53,802 nucleotides of DNA, from the NCBI GenBank assembly GCA_023150555.1, contig JAKLKQ010000048.1:1-53802 (forward strand), written 5' to 3'. Origin of the DNA: Planctomycetota bacterium. GTDB lineage: Bacteria; Planctomycetota; SZUA-567; H5-PLA8. The translations under genes and the position numbers were made by a program. Below are positions 23,644 through 32,468 of the stretch, one piece after another; position 1 is the stretch's first letter, and every line of letters starts with the position of its first letter. The notes beneath the pieces were generated by a model. It saw nothing but the letters and a program-made list of their open reading frames with translations. It had not been told where the DNA came from and made no database searches.

Positions 23644-26600
23644 TCAGTCGCCCTGTGCGTGGACCAAGCCGGCGAATTCGCGGTGCGCGGGTTCGACCAG
23701 TTCGCGCGTGGGCCAGGTGCCGTGGCGCAGCCAGGAGAGCGCGCGGCGCACGTCGTTCAGCGCCACGTACAGGCAGGGAATGATGAAGAGCGTCACGAAA
23801 GTTGAGAAGATCAGGCCGCCGGCCAGCGAGATCGCCATGGGGATCAGGAACTGCGCCTGGAAGCTGCGTTCGAGCATGATCGGGGCGATGCCGGCGACGG
23901 TGGTCAGCGAGGTCAGCATGATGGCGCGGAAGCGCGCGGGCCCGGCGGCGTAGACGGCTTCCATCACGCCGGCGCCTTCGCGCTGGCGCCCGTTGATGTA
24001 GTCGATGAAGACCAGCGAGTCGTTGACGACGACGCCGGTCAGCGCGACGAGGCCGAAGAGGCTCATCATGGTCAGCGGTTCGCCCAGCACCAGGTGCCCG
24101 GCGACGGCGCCGATGAGGCCGAACGGAATCACGAGCATGATCAGGATGGGCTGCAGGTAGCTGCGGAAGATGACGGCGAGGATGAAGAAGATGCCCAGCA
24201 GAGCGAAGACGAAGTTGCGCTTCAGGCTGGTGATGCTGTCGGCGCGTTCCTGTTCGGCGCCCTCGAAGCTGATCGCCATCTGCGGGTATCGTGCGCGCAG
24301 TTCGTCCAGGTAGCCGGCGTCGAGGTCCTTGCGGATGTCGCCGCTGTTGCCCAGCTTGGGGTCCACCATGGCGGTCACGGCCACGCGGCGCTTGCCGTTG
24401 CGGCGGCGGATCTCGGCCATGCTGCGCACCAGCTTCACGTCGCCGACTTCGACGAAGGGAACTTCCATGCCTGTCGGGGTGCGCACGCGGATGCGGTAGA
24501 GGTCCTCCATCTGCGCGCGTTCTTCCTTCGGGTAGCGCACCTGGACCTTGACTTCGTCGCGGCCGCGCTGCACGCGCATGGCCTCGGCGCCGTAGAAGCC
24601 CTGGCGCAGCTGGGTGGCGAGGTCGCCCAGGGTGATGCCGAGGGCGCGGCCCTGGGGTTTCAGCGCGACGCGCAGTTCGCGCTTGCCGGGCTGGAAGTCG
24701 TCCTGGACCTCGTAGGCGCCGTTGTAGGTGGCGAGCTTCTCCTGCAGTTCGACGCTGGCGCGGCGCAGATCCTGCAGGTCGCTGCCGCGCAGGTGGACCT
24801 CGATGTCGTGCCCGCCGACGCCGGGGCCGCGCATGTCGCCGTAGGTGAGGCTGACGGCGTCGGGGAAGGCGCCGGCAGCCTCGCGCCATGCGCGCAGCAC
24901 CTGTTCGCTGTGCAGTTCGCGCTTCTCGGGGCCGGCCAGCACGATGAAGACCATGCCGGCGTTGGTCTTTCCGCCGCTGCCGAGGTCGGCGTAGATCTTC
25001 TGCACCAGCGGGCCGTCCTTGGAAGAGGCGGCGAACTTCGCGTTTAGCGACTCGGCGGCGTCCTCGATGCGGCGCAGGTTGGCCTCGGTGACTGCGGCGG
25101 GCGTGCCTTCGGGGAAGGTGATGAACGCCTGCACGTACTGGTTGTCGAAGCGCGGGAAGAAGAGGAAGGGCACCAGCCCGCCTGCGACCATGCCGGCGGC
25201 CAGCAGCAGCACGGCGATGGAGCAGGCAATGGTGACGTAGCGGTGCTTCAGGGCCAAGCGGTTGATGGGCGCGTAGAGGCCGTGGATGACGAATTCGAGG
25301 AAGGCCTCGACGCGCGCGCGCATGCGGTGTGCGCCGGGGCGCTTGCTGTGGCTGAGGTGCGCGGGCAGGCAGAAGTAGCTTTCCAGCAGCGAGCCGGTGA
25401 GCACGGCGATGACGACCACCGGCAGCACGGCGAAGAACTTGCCCATGATTCCCGAGACGAACATCAGCGGCAGGAAGGCCGCGATGGTGGTCGAGACGGC
25501 GCCGAAGACCGGCAGGGCCATCTCGGCGACGCCGCGCTTGGCGGCCTCCAGGGGCGGCATGCCGGACTGCCGGTAGGTGTGGATGTGCTCGCCGATGACG
25601 ATGGCGTCGTCGACGACCATGCCCAGGACCATGATCATGCCGAAGAGGTTGATCATGTTGATGCTCTGGCCCATCGCGAACATCACGAAGCCCGCGAAGG
25701 CGAAGGCGACGGGGATGCCCATGGCGACCCAGAACGAGAGGCGCAGGTTGAGGAACAGCCACAGCGTCAGGAAGACGAGAATCAGGCCCTGCTGGCCGTT
25801 GCTGATCAGAAGGTTGGCGCGGTCGATGATCATCTCGCTGAAGTCGCAGTAGATCTCCATCTGGATGCCCTGCGGCGCGGTGGCGCGGTGCCGGTCCAGC
25901 ACCGCGTGCACGGCCTTGGAGATCTTCAGGGCGTCTTCCTGGGCGGTGTGGTCGATCTGGATCATCACGGCGCGCTTGCCGTTGTAGCGCCCGCGCACCT
26001 CGTCCTCGCTGAATCCGTCGCGGATCTCGGCGATCTGGTGCAGCCGCACGACGGTGCCGTCGGCGCGCGCGACCACCACCAGGTCGCGGTAGGCCAGGCC
26101 GGTGTAGCGCCGCCCGGTGATCTCGATCTTGAAGTCCTCGTTGCGCGTGCGCAGGGTGCCGCCGGGCAGGTTCAGGCTGCCGCGGCGCACGGCGTCGGAG
26201 ACTTCCTGCAGGGTCAGGCCGTAGGTGCGCAGCGCGGCCTCGCTGACCTCGATGGATATCTCGTACTCGCGAACGCCCTTGAGGGTGATCTGGCTGACAT
26301 CGTCGGTGGCGACCAGGTCGTCGCGGACCTCGTAGGCCAGCTCGCGCAGGGTGCGTTCGGGCGCGTCTCCGTAGATGGTCAGGAGCATGACGGGATTCTT
26401 GAGCAGGATCTCGGTGACGACGGGTTCCTCGGCGTCCTCCGGGAACGTGTCGATGGCGTCGACGCGGTCGCGGATGTCGTTCTGGACGCGCTGGACGTCC
26501 TTGATCCACTCTTCGAGTTCGATGTTGACCGACGCGAGGCTCTCGCGGGACGTCGATTCGACGTTGCGGATGCCTTCGATGCCCTCGACGGCGTCCTCGA

Positions 26601-26802
26601 TCTTCTGGCAGATGCCTTCCTCGACCTCGCTGCTGCTGGCGCCGGGGTAGGCGACGGTGACGAGGATGCGGTTGGCGCTGAACTCCGGCATCACCTCGAC
26701 GGGCATCTGCATGTAACAGATGCCGCCGCCAACCAGGGTCAGGGTCATCAGGAGGTTGGCCAGGACCGGGTGAGTCGCGGCCGCTTCCAGCAGCTTCCTC
26801 AC
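23644..26802 (-). CDS. RND-family efflux permease (HAE1 type)
   Basis: This 1052-residue inner-membrane pump should export hydrophobic compounds by proton antiport, as in the AcrB/MexB family. It has an N-terminal membrane helix, a porter region, and a central helix bundle with the paired proton-relay aspartates in VVDDAIVIGEH (D398, D399). A second porter half and five C-terminal helices follow, including GVVVNDSLVFIDY. The start is a GTG at 26802 that overlaps the stop of the fusion-protein gene (GTGA), so the two are coupled. Frames extending upstream of that GTG are an artefact of the overlapping gene. No outer-membrane TolC-type gene is present here. Confidence 0.93.
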   Translation of the reverse strand: MRKLLEAAATHPVLANLLMTLTLVGGGICYMQMPVEVMPEFSANRILVTVAYPGASSSEVEEGICQKIEDAVEGIEGIRNVESTSRESLASVNIELEEWIKDVQRVQNDIRDRVDAIDTFPEDAEEPVVTEILLKNPVMLLTIYGDAPERTLRELAYEVRDDLVATDDVSQITLKGVREYEISIEVSEAALRTYGLTLQEVSDAVRRGSLNLPGGTLRTRNEDFKIEITGRRYTGLAYRDLVVVARADGTVVRLHQIAEIRDGFSEDEVRGRYNGKRAVMIQIDHTAQEDALKISKAVHAVLDRHRATAPQGIQMEIYCDFSEMIIDRANLLISNGQQGLILVFLTLWLFLNLRLSFWVAMGIPVAFAFAGFVMFAMGQSINMINLFGMIMVLGMVVDDAIVIGEHIHTYRQSGMPPLEAAKRGVAEMALPVFGAVSTTIAAFLPLMFVSGIMGKFFAVLPVVVIAVLTGSLLESYFCLPAHLSHSKRPGAHRMRARVEAFLEFVIHGLYAPINRLALKHRYVTIACSIAVLLLAAGMVAGGLVPFLFFPRFDNQYVQAFITFPEGTPAAVTEANLRRIEDAAESLNAKFAASSKDGPLVQKIYADLGSGGKTNAGMVFIVLAGPEKRELHSEQVLRAWREAAGAFPDAVSLTYGDMRGPGVGGHDIEVHLRGSDLQDLRRASVELQEKLATYNGAYEVQDDFQPGKRELRVALKPQGRALGITLGDLATQLRQGFYGAEAMRVQRGRDEVKVQVRYPKEERAQMEDLYRIRVRTPTGMEVPFVEVGDVKLVRSMAEIRRRNGKRRVAVTAMVDPKLGNSGDIRKDLDAGYLDELRARYPQMAISFEGAEQERADSITSLKRNFVFALLGIFFILAVIFRSYLQPILIMLVIPFGLIGAVAGHLVLGEPLTMMSLFGLVALTGVVVNDSLVFIDYINGRQREGAGVMEAVYAAGPARFRAIMLTSLTTVAGIAPIMLERSFQAQFLIPMAISLAGGLIFSTFVTLFIIPCLYVALNDVRRALSWLRHGTWPTRELVEPAHREFAGLVHAQGD

Positions 26803-28307
26803 GGCCGGGCGCCTCCGGCGGCTTCGCTCTTGCTCTGCGGCTTCAGCACCAGGGTCGGCGCTTCGCCGTTGGTCGAGGCCGGGGGATCGGCGGCCACGGC
26901 TTTGGGCGCGGGCGCGTCGTCCTTCACTTCGGCCAGGGCCATGCCGGGGGTGGGGAAGGCGATGGGCGAGGTCACCACGCAGTCGCCGGCGTTCAGGCCC
27001 GAGCCGACGACGACGAGGTCGTCCTGGCGATAGCGCACGGTGACGGTGCGGATCTCGAGCTTGCCGTCCTTGAGCAGGTAGACCTGCTGGTCTTCGTGGA
27101 GCGCGCGATCGGGGATCGCGAGGGCATCCTCGATGGCTCGGCCTTCGATGCGCACCTGGCAGTACGCGCCGATGATCAGGGGCGGGTGTTCGCCGGGCTT
27201 CAGGCTCGTCCAGGGTTCCTCGACCTCGACGTACAGCGGGATGGTGCTGGTGCCTTCGTCCATCATGCCGATGCGCGCCAGGCGGCCCTTCCAGGTGAAC
27301 TTGCCGCCGTGCGCCAGCCAGCGGATCTCGGCGAGCGCTCCCTGCGCGGCGGCAGGCGGCAGCTTCACGTCCGGCGGCAGGACCTGCTCGGGCACGGCGC
27401 CGAGCTTGGTCATCTGCTCGGGCTCGACCATCACGGGGATCTCGTAGCGCTGCGTGTCGGCCAGGGTGGCGACGCCGGTGAGCGGGAAGGTGGTGACGAA
27501 CTGCCCGACCTCGACGTCGCGGGCCATCACGCGCGCGTCGAAGGGCGCGACGATGCGCGTGCGGTCCAGGTCCAGCTTGGACTGCTCCCATTCGGCCTGG
27601 CGCTGGGCCAGCTGCGCTTCGGCCTGCTGGAGTTGCTGCGGGATCAGGGCGAGCTGGTTCTCCAGGTCGATCAGCGTGGCGCGCAGGCGCAGGTACGCGA
27701 TGCGCGCGGCGTCGCGGACGTTGAGCGTGACGGCGGCCTTGTTCTCGTGGTAAGCCTCCTCGGTGCGGTTGCTCTCGGCGAGCGCCAGGTCGACCATCTT
27801 GCCCTGGACCTCGATCTCGTGCTGCAGGTTCTCCTTGGTCTGCGCCAGGCGTTCGACCTCGGCCTTGGCCTGGTCGATGCGGGCCTTGGCGGTGGTGACG
27901 CGGATCTGGTAGTCCTCGGGCTCGATCTCCGCCAGCACCGTGCCCTTGCGCACGAAGCGCCCGACCTCGAAGGCCGGGTTCACCCGCGCCACGCGGCCGC
28001 TGATCTGCGGCGCCAGCGAGACCTTGTGCTTGGCCTTCACCGCGCCGTAGCCGACCAGCTGCAGCGGCAGGCGCTGCGGCGACAGGGTCACCACCCGCAC
28101 CTGCGGGACCGCCGGCGGGTGGAGGTGGCTTTCGGGCGGTTTCAGCATGGCACTGAGCGCGAAGAACACGCCGGCCCCGGCGCCCAGGATCAGCGCCGGC
28201 AAGCCTACGCTCAGCAGGAACTTGCGCAGGCCGGGCTTGTACGCATCTGTTTCAGCGGCCGTGGCGGTCTTGGGGCGTGTATCGGCGTCGGGCGGCGAAG
28301 GCTGCAT
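26799..28307 (-). CDS. RND efflux membrane fusion protein (HlyD/AcrA type)
   Basis: This 502-residue periplasmic adaptor links the permease to an outer-membrane channel. It has an N-terminal membrane anchor (about 30-51), a biotinyl-lipoyl-like half (VSLAPQISGRVARVN) and a helical hairpin with heptad-like repeats (about 130-230). The second lipoyl half (DRTRIVAPFDARVMARDVEVG) and a beta-barrel and membrane-proximal domain follow. The C-terminus is an Ala/Pro-rich tail. The ATG at 28307 is chosen because residues upstream are not family-like; its ribosome site is weak. It is the first gene of the pump pair and is divergent from the gene at 28581. Confidence 0.9.
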   Translation of the reverse strand: MQPSPPDADTRPKTATAAETDAYKPGLRKFLLSVGLPALILGAGAGVFFALSAMLKPPESHLHPPAVPQVRVVTLSPQRLPLQLVGYGAVKAKHKVSLAPQISGRVARVNPAFEVGRFVRKGTVLAEIEPEDYQIRVTTAKARIDQAKAEVERLAQTKENLQHEIEVQGKMVDLALAESNRTEEAYHENKAAVTLNVRDAARIAYLRLRATLIDLENQLALIPQQLQQAEAQLAQRQAEWEQSKLDLDRTRIVAPFDARVMARDVEVGQFVTTFPLTGVATLADTQRYEIPVMVEPEQMTKLGAVPEQVLPPDVKLPPAAAQGALAEIRWLAHGGKFTWKGRLARIGMMDEGTSTIPLYVEVEEPWTSLKPGEHPPLIIGAYCQVRIEGRAIEDALAIPDRALHEDQQVYLLKDGKLEIRTVTVRYRQDDLVVVGSGLNAGDCVVTSPIAFPTPGMALAEVKDDAPAPKAVAADPPASTNGEAPTLVLKPQSKSEAAGGARP

Positions 28308-28580
28308 GGTGCGGGATCCACGGGCTGGCGGAACGTGAAAAGTACGTGCCGGTTGGAGGACGTCGATCGCAGCCCTCTCTATATAACGCACAACGCGCAG
28401 AAATCAAATCGCTCGCCTCGGCCCCCGGACCCGAAAAACAGATGCGACCGCGCGGGACAACTTGCGTCTTAAGTACAGGCGGTTAATATGCTTGGCTCTT
28501 GCCTGGAAGGTATTTCCAAGCGCCGGGGTGTGGCCCAACGCAGGACGGGACACGCCGTCCCAAAGGAGCGGATCTTGACG

Positions 28581-29540
28581 ATGGCCGTACATGAAGCCGT
28601 GCCGACGATGGAACAGACCGAACAGCCCGGAAAAGTGGCGCAGTGGTCCGGCGTGATCGCGCTGGCCGTCTACGCGGTGCTGGGGCTGGTGGTCGTCGCA
28701 GTGGTGGTGCTCTTCGCCACGCACCACGTCGAAGAGAGCAAGGTCAACGAACTGCGCGGCTACTGGGACGACTACTACCTCGCCACGAAGGACGCCAAGG
28801 ACCCGCAGCAGACGATCGAGGCCCTGGAAGGCGTCTGGGACAAGGTCGCCGGCACGCCCGTGCAGCCGTACATCGCGATGCAGCTCGCGCAGCTGCATTA
28901 CAACCAGGCCGCCGCCAGCGAAGCCAGCCCCGCCAACCGCAAAGCGGCGCTCGACAAGTCGCAGAAGCTCTACGACCTGGCCCTCGAGAAGTGGGGCGAC
29001 CACCTGGTGCTGGGCGGCCTGGCCCTGGAAGGCGCCGCGATGTGCCGCGAACAGAGCGAAGACTACGACGGCGCCGCCGAACTGATCGCCAAGAACGCCG
29101 ACGCCTACAAGACCCACTTCCGCTACTACAAGCTCTGCTACGACGGCGCGCGCTACGAATGGCTGCGCAGCATGAAGGCCAAGGCCGAGAACAAGAGCCC
29201 CGACGAGGCCCAGAAGAACGCCCGCGAGTGGCTGAAGAAGTGCTTCAGCGACCCCGGCGCCACCGCCGCCGACACCAACCCCAACAGTTGGCGCCGCGAA
29301 GCCGAGTACCTGCGCGTGATGGTCTCCGAACCCGGTCTGCTGCTGAAGGACGGCAAGATCCCGCCCCAGCTGCCCAACGCCGAAATCGATGCCCTGAACG
29401 CCGGCGAGGCCGTGCCCAAGGCCGCTCCCGCCAAGACCGACGCGCCCGCCAAGACCGAAGGCGATGCCAAGACCGAAGGTGCGGCCAAGACCGAAGGTGC
29501 GGCGAAGACCGATACCCCGACGAAGTTGCCCACGCCGTAA
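28581..29540 (+). CDS. membrane-anchored TPR-like protein
   Basis: The ATG at 28581 (319 residues) is 12 bases after AAAGGAG; a TTG at 28575 has better spacing and is possible. One membrane helix (about 25-50) is followed by a helical region with TPR-like pairs (for example MQLAQLHYNQAAA and AALDKSQKLYDLALEKWGD). The C-terminal 50 residues are a tandem repeat of Ala-Lys-Thr-Glu-Gly units, encoded by repeated DNA at about 29437-29515. Placement and architecture recall YfgM-type tetratricopeptide membrane proteins, which act near the Sec machinery. The function is not established. Confidence 0.75.
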   Translation: MAVHEAVPTMEQTEQPGKVAQWSGVIALAVYAVLGLVVVAVVVLFATHHVEESKVNELRGYWDDYYLATKDAKDPQQTIEALEGVWDKVAGTPVQPYIAMQLAQLHYNQAAASEASPANRKAALDKSQKLYDLALEKWGDHLVLGGLALEGAAMCREQSEDYDGAAELIAKNADAYKTHFRYYKLCYDGARYEWLRSMKAKAENKSPDEAQKNAREWLKKCFSDPGATAADTNPNSWRREAEYLRVMVSEPGLLLKDGKIPPQLPNAEIDALNAGEAVPKAAPAKTDAPAKTEGDAKTEGAAKTEGAAKTDTPTKLPTP

Positions 29541-29615
29541 AGCCGTAGAAGACCGGGACTGCGGAAGGGCCTGCCGGACGCCGCGCCCGCGACCTCATAG
29601 ATGGAGGAGACCGCC

Positions 29616-30647
29616 GTGGACTGGGAAAGCCTCGCGCAGACCGTCATCCGTGGCAAAGCACCCTCGCCGTTCGCCATCCTCTGGGTGGAGAAGGACGGCC
29701 AGGTGATGTACATGAACGAACACGCCATGCACAACAAGAAGGCCGAGACCGACTACGGCATCCTGCCCGTCGTCACCGAGAAGGGCGCCGACGGCCGCAA
29801 AGTCAACAAGTACGTGGGCTTTCACATCGGGCAGATCCACCCCGAAGCCGACCGCGCCGCCGCGGTCGCCGAATGGACCAAGGAGCGCCCCGAAGGCGCC
29901 GGGATGTGGACCTTCAAGACCAAGGCCATCGTGAAGAAGACCGGCGAGGCCCAGCCCGTCGAAGTGCGCCTGATCACCATCTACTGCAACGGCAAATCCA
30001 TCGGCAACTTCGCCGGCATCAAGCCCGACGACGGAAAGCCCTGGGAGAGCTTCGATGCCGAGACCCTCACCGCCAGCAGCATCCTGGAGGCCTTCGAGCC
30101 CCCCGCGATCCTGGACGAAGGCCTGATCTGCGGCATGGCCGTCGTGGGCGACCGCTTCAAGCGCAACGAGGTCTACGTGCCGGAAGTGCTGATCAGCGCG
30201 CGCGCCATGAAGGCCGGTATGGCCTTCATCGAGCCCATGATCGTGCGCAGCGGTATGCAGCCCATCGGCAAGGTCGTGATGGGCACCGTGAAGGGCGACC
30301 TGCACGACATCGGCAAGAACCTGGTCTGCATGATGCTGCAGGGCGCGGGTTTCGAGATCTTCGACCTGGGCGTCGACACCGGCCACGACAAGTTCCTGAA
30401 GGCCGCGCAGGACACCGGCGCGAAGATAGTCGGCTGCAGCGCGCTCTTGACCACCACCATGCCGCAGATGTCGCGCGTGGTGAAGACCTTCCAGGAGAAC
30501 GCCGCCCTGGGCGTGAAGGTGATGATCGGCGGCGCGCCCGTCACGCAGGCCTACGCCGACGAGATCCACGCCAACGGCTACGCCCCCGACGCCGCCAGCG
30601 CCGTCGAACTCGCCAAGAAACTCTACGGCGTGGGCGTGGAAAGCTGA
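29616..30647 (+). CDS. PAS domain fused to a methyltransferase corrinoid protein
   Basis: I choose the GTG at 29616 (343 residues) because GGAGGAG lies 6 bases before it; the ATG at 29601 has no ribosome site. The first 130 residues look like a PAS sensor domain (FAILWVEKDGQVMYMNEHA, then a PAC-like TFKTKAIVKKTGEAQPVEV block). Residues about 135-215 form the helical cap of methyltransferase corrinoid proteins. The rest is the B12-binding Rossmann domain with the DLHDIGKN motif (D228, H230, G233), whose histidine ligates cobalt in MetH and MtaC-type proteins. Stand-alone corrinoid proteins are about 210 residues, so the PAS part is an extra. No methyltransferase gene adjoins it. The rho-independent terminator at 30681 ends the transcript. 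Confidence 0.85.
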   Translation: MDWESLAQTVIRGKAPSPFAILWVEKDGQVMYMNEHAMHNKKAETDYGILPVVTEKGADGRKVNKYVGFHIGQIHPEADRAAAVAEWTKERPEGAGMWTFKTKAIVKKTGEAQPVEVRLITIYCNGKSIGNFAGIKPDDGKPWESFDAETLTASSILEAFEPPAILDEGLICGMAVVGDRFKRNEVYVPEVLISARAMKAGMAFIEPMIVRSGMQPIGKVVMGTVKGDLHDIGKNLVCMMLQGAGFEIFDLGVDTGHDKFLKAAQDTGAKIVGCSALLTTTMPQMSRVVKTFQENAALGVKVMIGGAPVTQAYADEIHANGYAPDAASAVELAKKLYGVGVES

Positions 30648-30680
30648 GTTCCCTTACCTGAAACCGCAATGCGTAAGCAA

Positions 30681-30713
30681 GGGCGGGGCTGATTGCCCCG
30701 CTCTTCTTGTTTG
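30681..30713 (+). terminator. rho-independent terminator
   Basis: GGGCGGGGC (30681-30689) pairs with GCCCCGCTC around TGATT, followed by a T-rich run (TCTTCTTGTTTGT). It is 33 bases after the stop of the corrinoid gene and is the clearest intrinsic terminator in the window. Confidence 0.75.
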
Positions 30714-30744
30714 TGGCGGCCTCGGACGAAAAGCTGACCTTCAG

Positions 30745-31059
30745 TCACAGCCGAATGAGGATTGTTCCGGCCGCATCCATAACGGAATCAATCTGTGCCG
30801 ACTGGAGTGCGGATACCAAAACTTGAGTGTGGTCAACTTTGCGATCGGGTACCAACCTGCCGACCCATCTGATTTCAATTGGGTTGATCTCGACAGCGGC
30901 AACGTCTGCCAATCGAAATGGACCATACTTTCCAGTTTCACCGTAACCTTGGGTGGGTAAGAAAAGGGATTTTGACCATTCGGTTTTGGTCCCGTCCCGA
31001 AAGGCAATGCGAACGGTACAAGGGATTCCTTTGAGAATTTCGGTTAGCTTAGTCCACAT
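30745..31059 (-). CDS. small protein of unknown function, low GC
   Basis: This 104-residue protein has a strong ribosome site (AAAGGAG, 7 bases before the ATG), which makes it a credible gene. The sequence is mixed alpha/beta with no signal peptide or membrane helix, and I recognise no family. Its GC content is plainly lower than that of both neighbours, hinting at separate ancestry. It is divergent from the pseudouridine synthase and converges on the terminator of the corrinoid gene. Confidence 0.62.
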   Translation of the reverse strand: MWTKLTEILKGIPCTVRIAFRDGTKTEWSKSLFLPTQGYGETGKYGPFRLADVAAVEINPIEIRWVGRLVPDRKVDHTQVLVSALQSAQIDSVMDAAGTILIRL

Positions 31060-31133
31060 CGGAAGACTCCTTTAAGTAGATGCAAACCATACTCGCAGGT
31101 GCAAATTCCATCCAGACCCCCGATAATGTGCCC

Positions 31134-32123
31134 ATGCCCGACGCGCCCAAAACGCCGCACGCCGATGCCGCCGCCTTCGACGCCGAGCAGGAGTTCGCGC
31201 TCGACGCGGCTGCCGCCGGCAAGCGCCTCGACGTGGCTCTGCACGACTGCCTGCCGGGCCGCTCGCGCTCCTTTTTAGCCAAGCTCCTCAAGGAGGGCGC
31301 GATCCTGCTGGACGGCAAGAGCGCCAAGCCCAACAAGAAGGTGAAGGGCGGGGAACGCGTCGCCATCGACTGGCCCGAGCCCGAAGTCATCGAGGCCAAG
31401 CCCGAAGCGATCCCGCTCGCGATCCTCTACGAGGACGGCGACATCGCCGTGGTCAACAAGCCCTTTGGCATGCCTTCGCACCCCGGCCCCGGGCATTCGA
31501 CGGGCACGCTGGTCAATGCGCTGCTGGCGCACTGCAAGGATCTGAGTTCCATCAACGGCGCGCTGCGCCCCGGCATCGTGCACCGCCTCGACATGGATAC
31601 CTCCGGCGTGATCGTCACCGCCAAGAACGACCGCGCGCACCAGTCGCTGCAGGAGCAGTTTGCCGAACGCAAGGTCGCGAAGCAGTACGTGGCGCTCTGC
31701 CACGGCGACCCGAAGCTCGACACGTTCGCCAACAGCGGGCGCATCGGGCGGCATCCCGTGCGCCGCACCGAGATGACCGTCATGAAAGGCGCGGACGAAG
31801 GCCGCGACGCGCACACCGACTTCCAGGTGTTGCAGCGCATGCCCAAGAGCGAATGCGGGCCGGTCTTCCTCGTGCTGGCCAAGCCCCGGACCGGGCGCAC
31901 CCACCAGATCCGCGTGCACCTGGCCAAGCTCGGGTATCCGATCCTGGCCGACGCCCAGTACGGCAAACTAAAGGAGGAGGCCGGCCTCGCCCGCCACGCC
32001 CTGCACGCCTGGAAGATCGCCTTCACGCACCCGGGCACCCAAGAAAAGCTGAATTGCACGGCTCCGCTGGCCGATGACATGGTGCGGGCCCTGGCGCGCC
32101 TGGGTGGCAAGCCGTTGGCTTGA
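31134..32123 (+). CDS. RluA/RluD-family 23S rRNA or tRNA pseudouridine synthase
   Basis: This 329-residue enzyme turns uridine to pseudouridine in RNA. An N-terminal S4-like RNA-binding domain (about residues 20-85: AAAGKRLDVALHDCLPGRSRSFLAKLL) precedes the catalytic domain with the family motif GIVHRLDMDTSG, whose aspartate is the nucleophile, and the GRTHQIRVHL motif. I use the ATG at 31134, which has no ribosome site but a GATAAT box six bases upstream, suggesting leaderless expression. RluD (helix 69) is the most likely role; RluC is not excluded. Confidence 0.9.
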   Translation: MPDAPKTPHADAAAFDAEQEFALDAAAAGKRLDVALHDCLPGRSRSFLAKLLKEGAILLDGKSAKPNKKVKGGERVAIDWPEPEVIEAKPEAIPLAILYEDGDIAVVNKPFGMPSHPGPGHSTGTLVNALLAHCKDLSSINGALRPGIVHRLDMDTSGVIVTAKNDRAHQSLQEQFAERKVAKQYVALCHGDPKLDTFANSGRIGRHPVRRTEMTVMKGADEGRDAHTDFQVLQRMPKSECGPVFLVLAKPRTGRTHQIRVHLAKLGYPILADAQYGKLKEEAGLARHALHAWKIAFTHPGTQEKLNCTAPLADDMVRALARLGGKPLA

Positions 32124-32201
32124 CGCTCCGCCCCGGGCCCCGCGCGGAACCTTTTGGGGGGCTCCGCGCACGCCTTCGGTAAGGTGGGGGGAGCCAAGGC
32201 C

Positions 32202-32423
32202 ATGATCGCATTAGCCAAGCCGGTGCTGGTCGAGGAATACGACGGGCTGGGCGTCTTCGAGGAATCCCATCCGGCGAAGCCCGCCCCGCGGCTGCTTCGC
32301 GACGAAACGCCCGCGCTGCCGCGCCCGTCCCGCATCCCGGACCTCGAGAAGACCCTCATCGAACTTAAGGAGCGCATGGCCGCCTTCGCCGCGCTGGCCG
32401 AGGAAGCCGTTCAACAGTCTTGA
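32202..32423 (+). CDS. small soluble protein, unrecognised
   Basis: The ATG at 32202 is about 10 bases after GGGGGGAG and gives 73 residues. The N-terminal half is extended and Pro-rich (SHPAKPAPRLL). The C-terminal 30 residues form a likely amphipathic or coiled-coil helix (LEKTLIELKERMAAFAALAEEAV). It follows the pseudouridine synthase by 78 bases and could be in the same transcript. I know no family for it. Confidence 0.5.
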   Translation: MIALAKPVLVEEYDGLGVFEESHPAKPAPRLLRDETPALPRPSRIPDLEKTLIELKERMAAFAALAEEAVQQS

Positions 32424-32468
32424 GTCTGCTTCTTCGAAGCAGCCTTCCCATCGAGCATTTTCAATTGA

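Noticed and set aside
26803..27591. N-terminal extension of the RND permease frame
   Set aside because: It overlaps the fusion-protein gene in another frame and is Arg-rich; the GTG at 26802 with GTGA overlap gives the normal family length.
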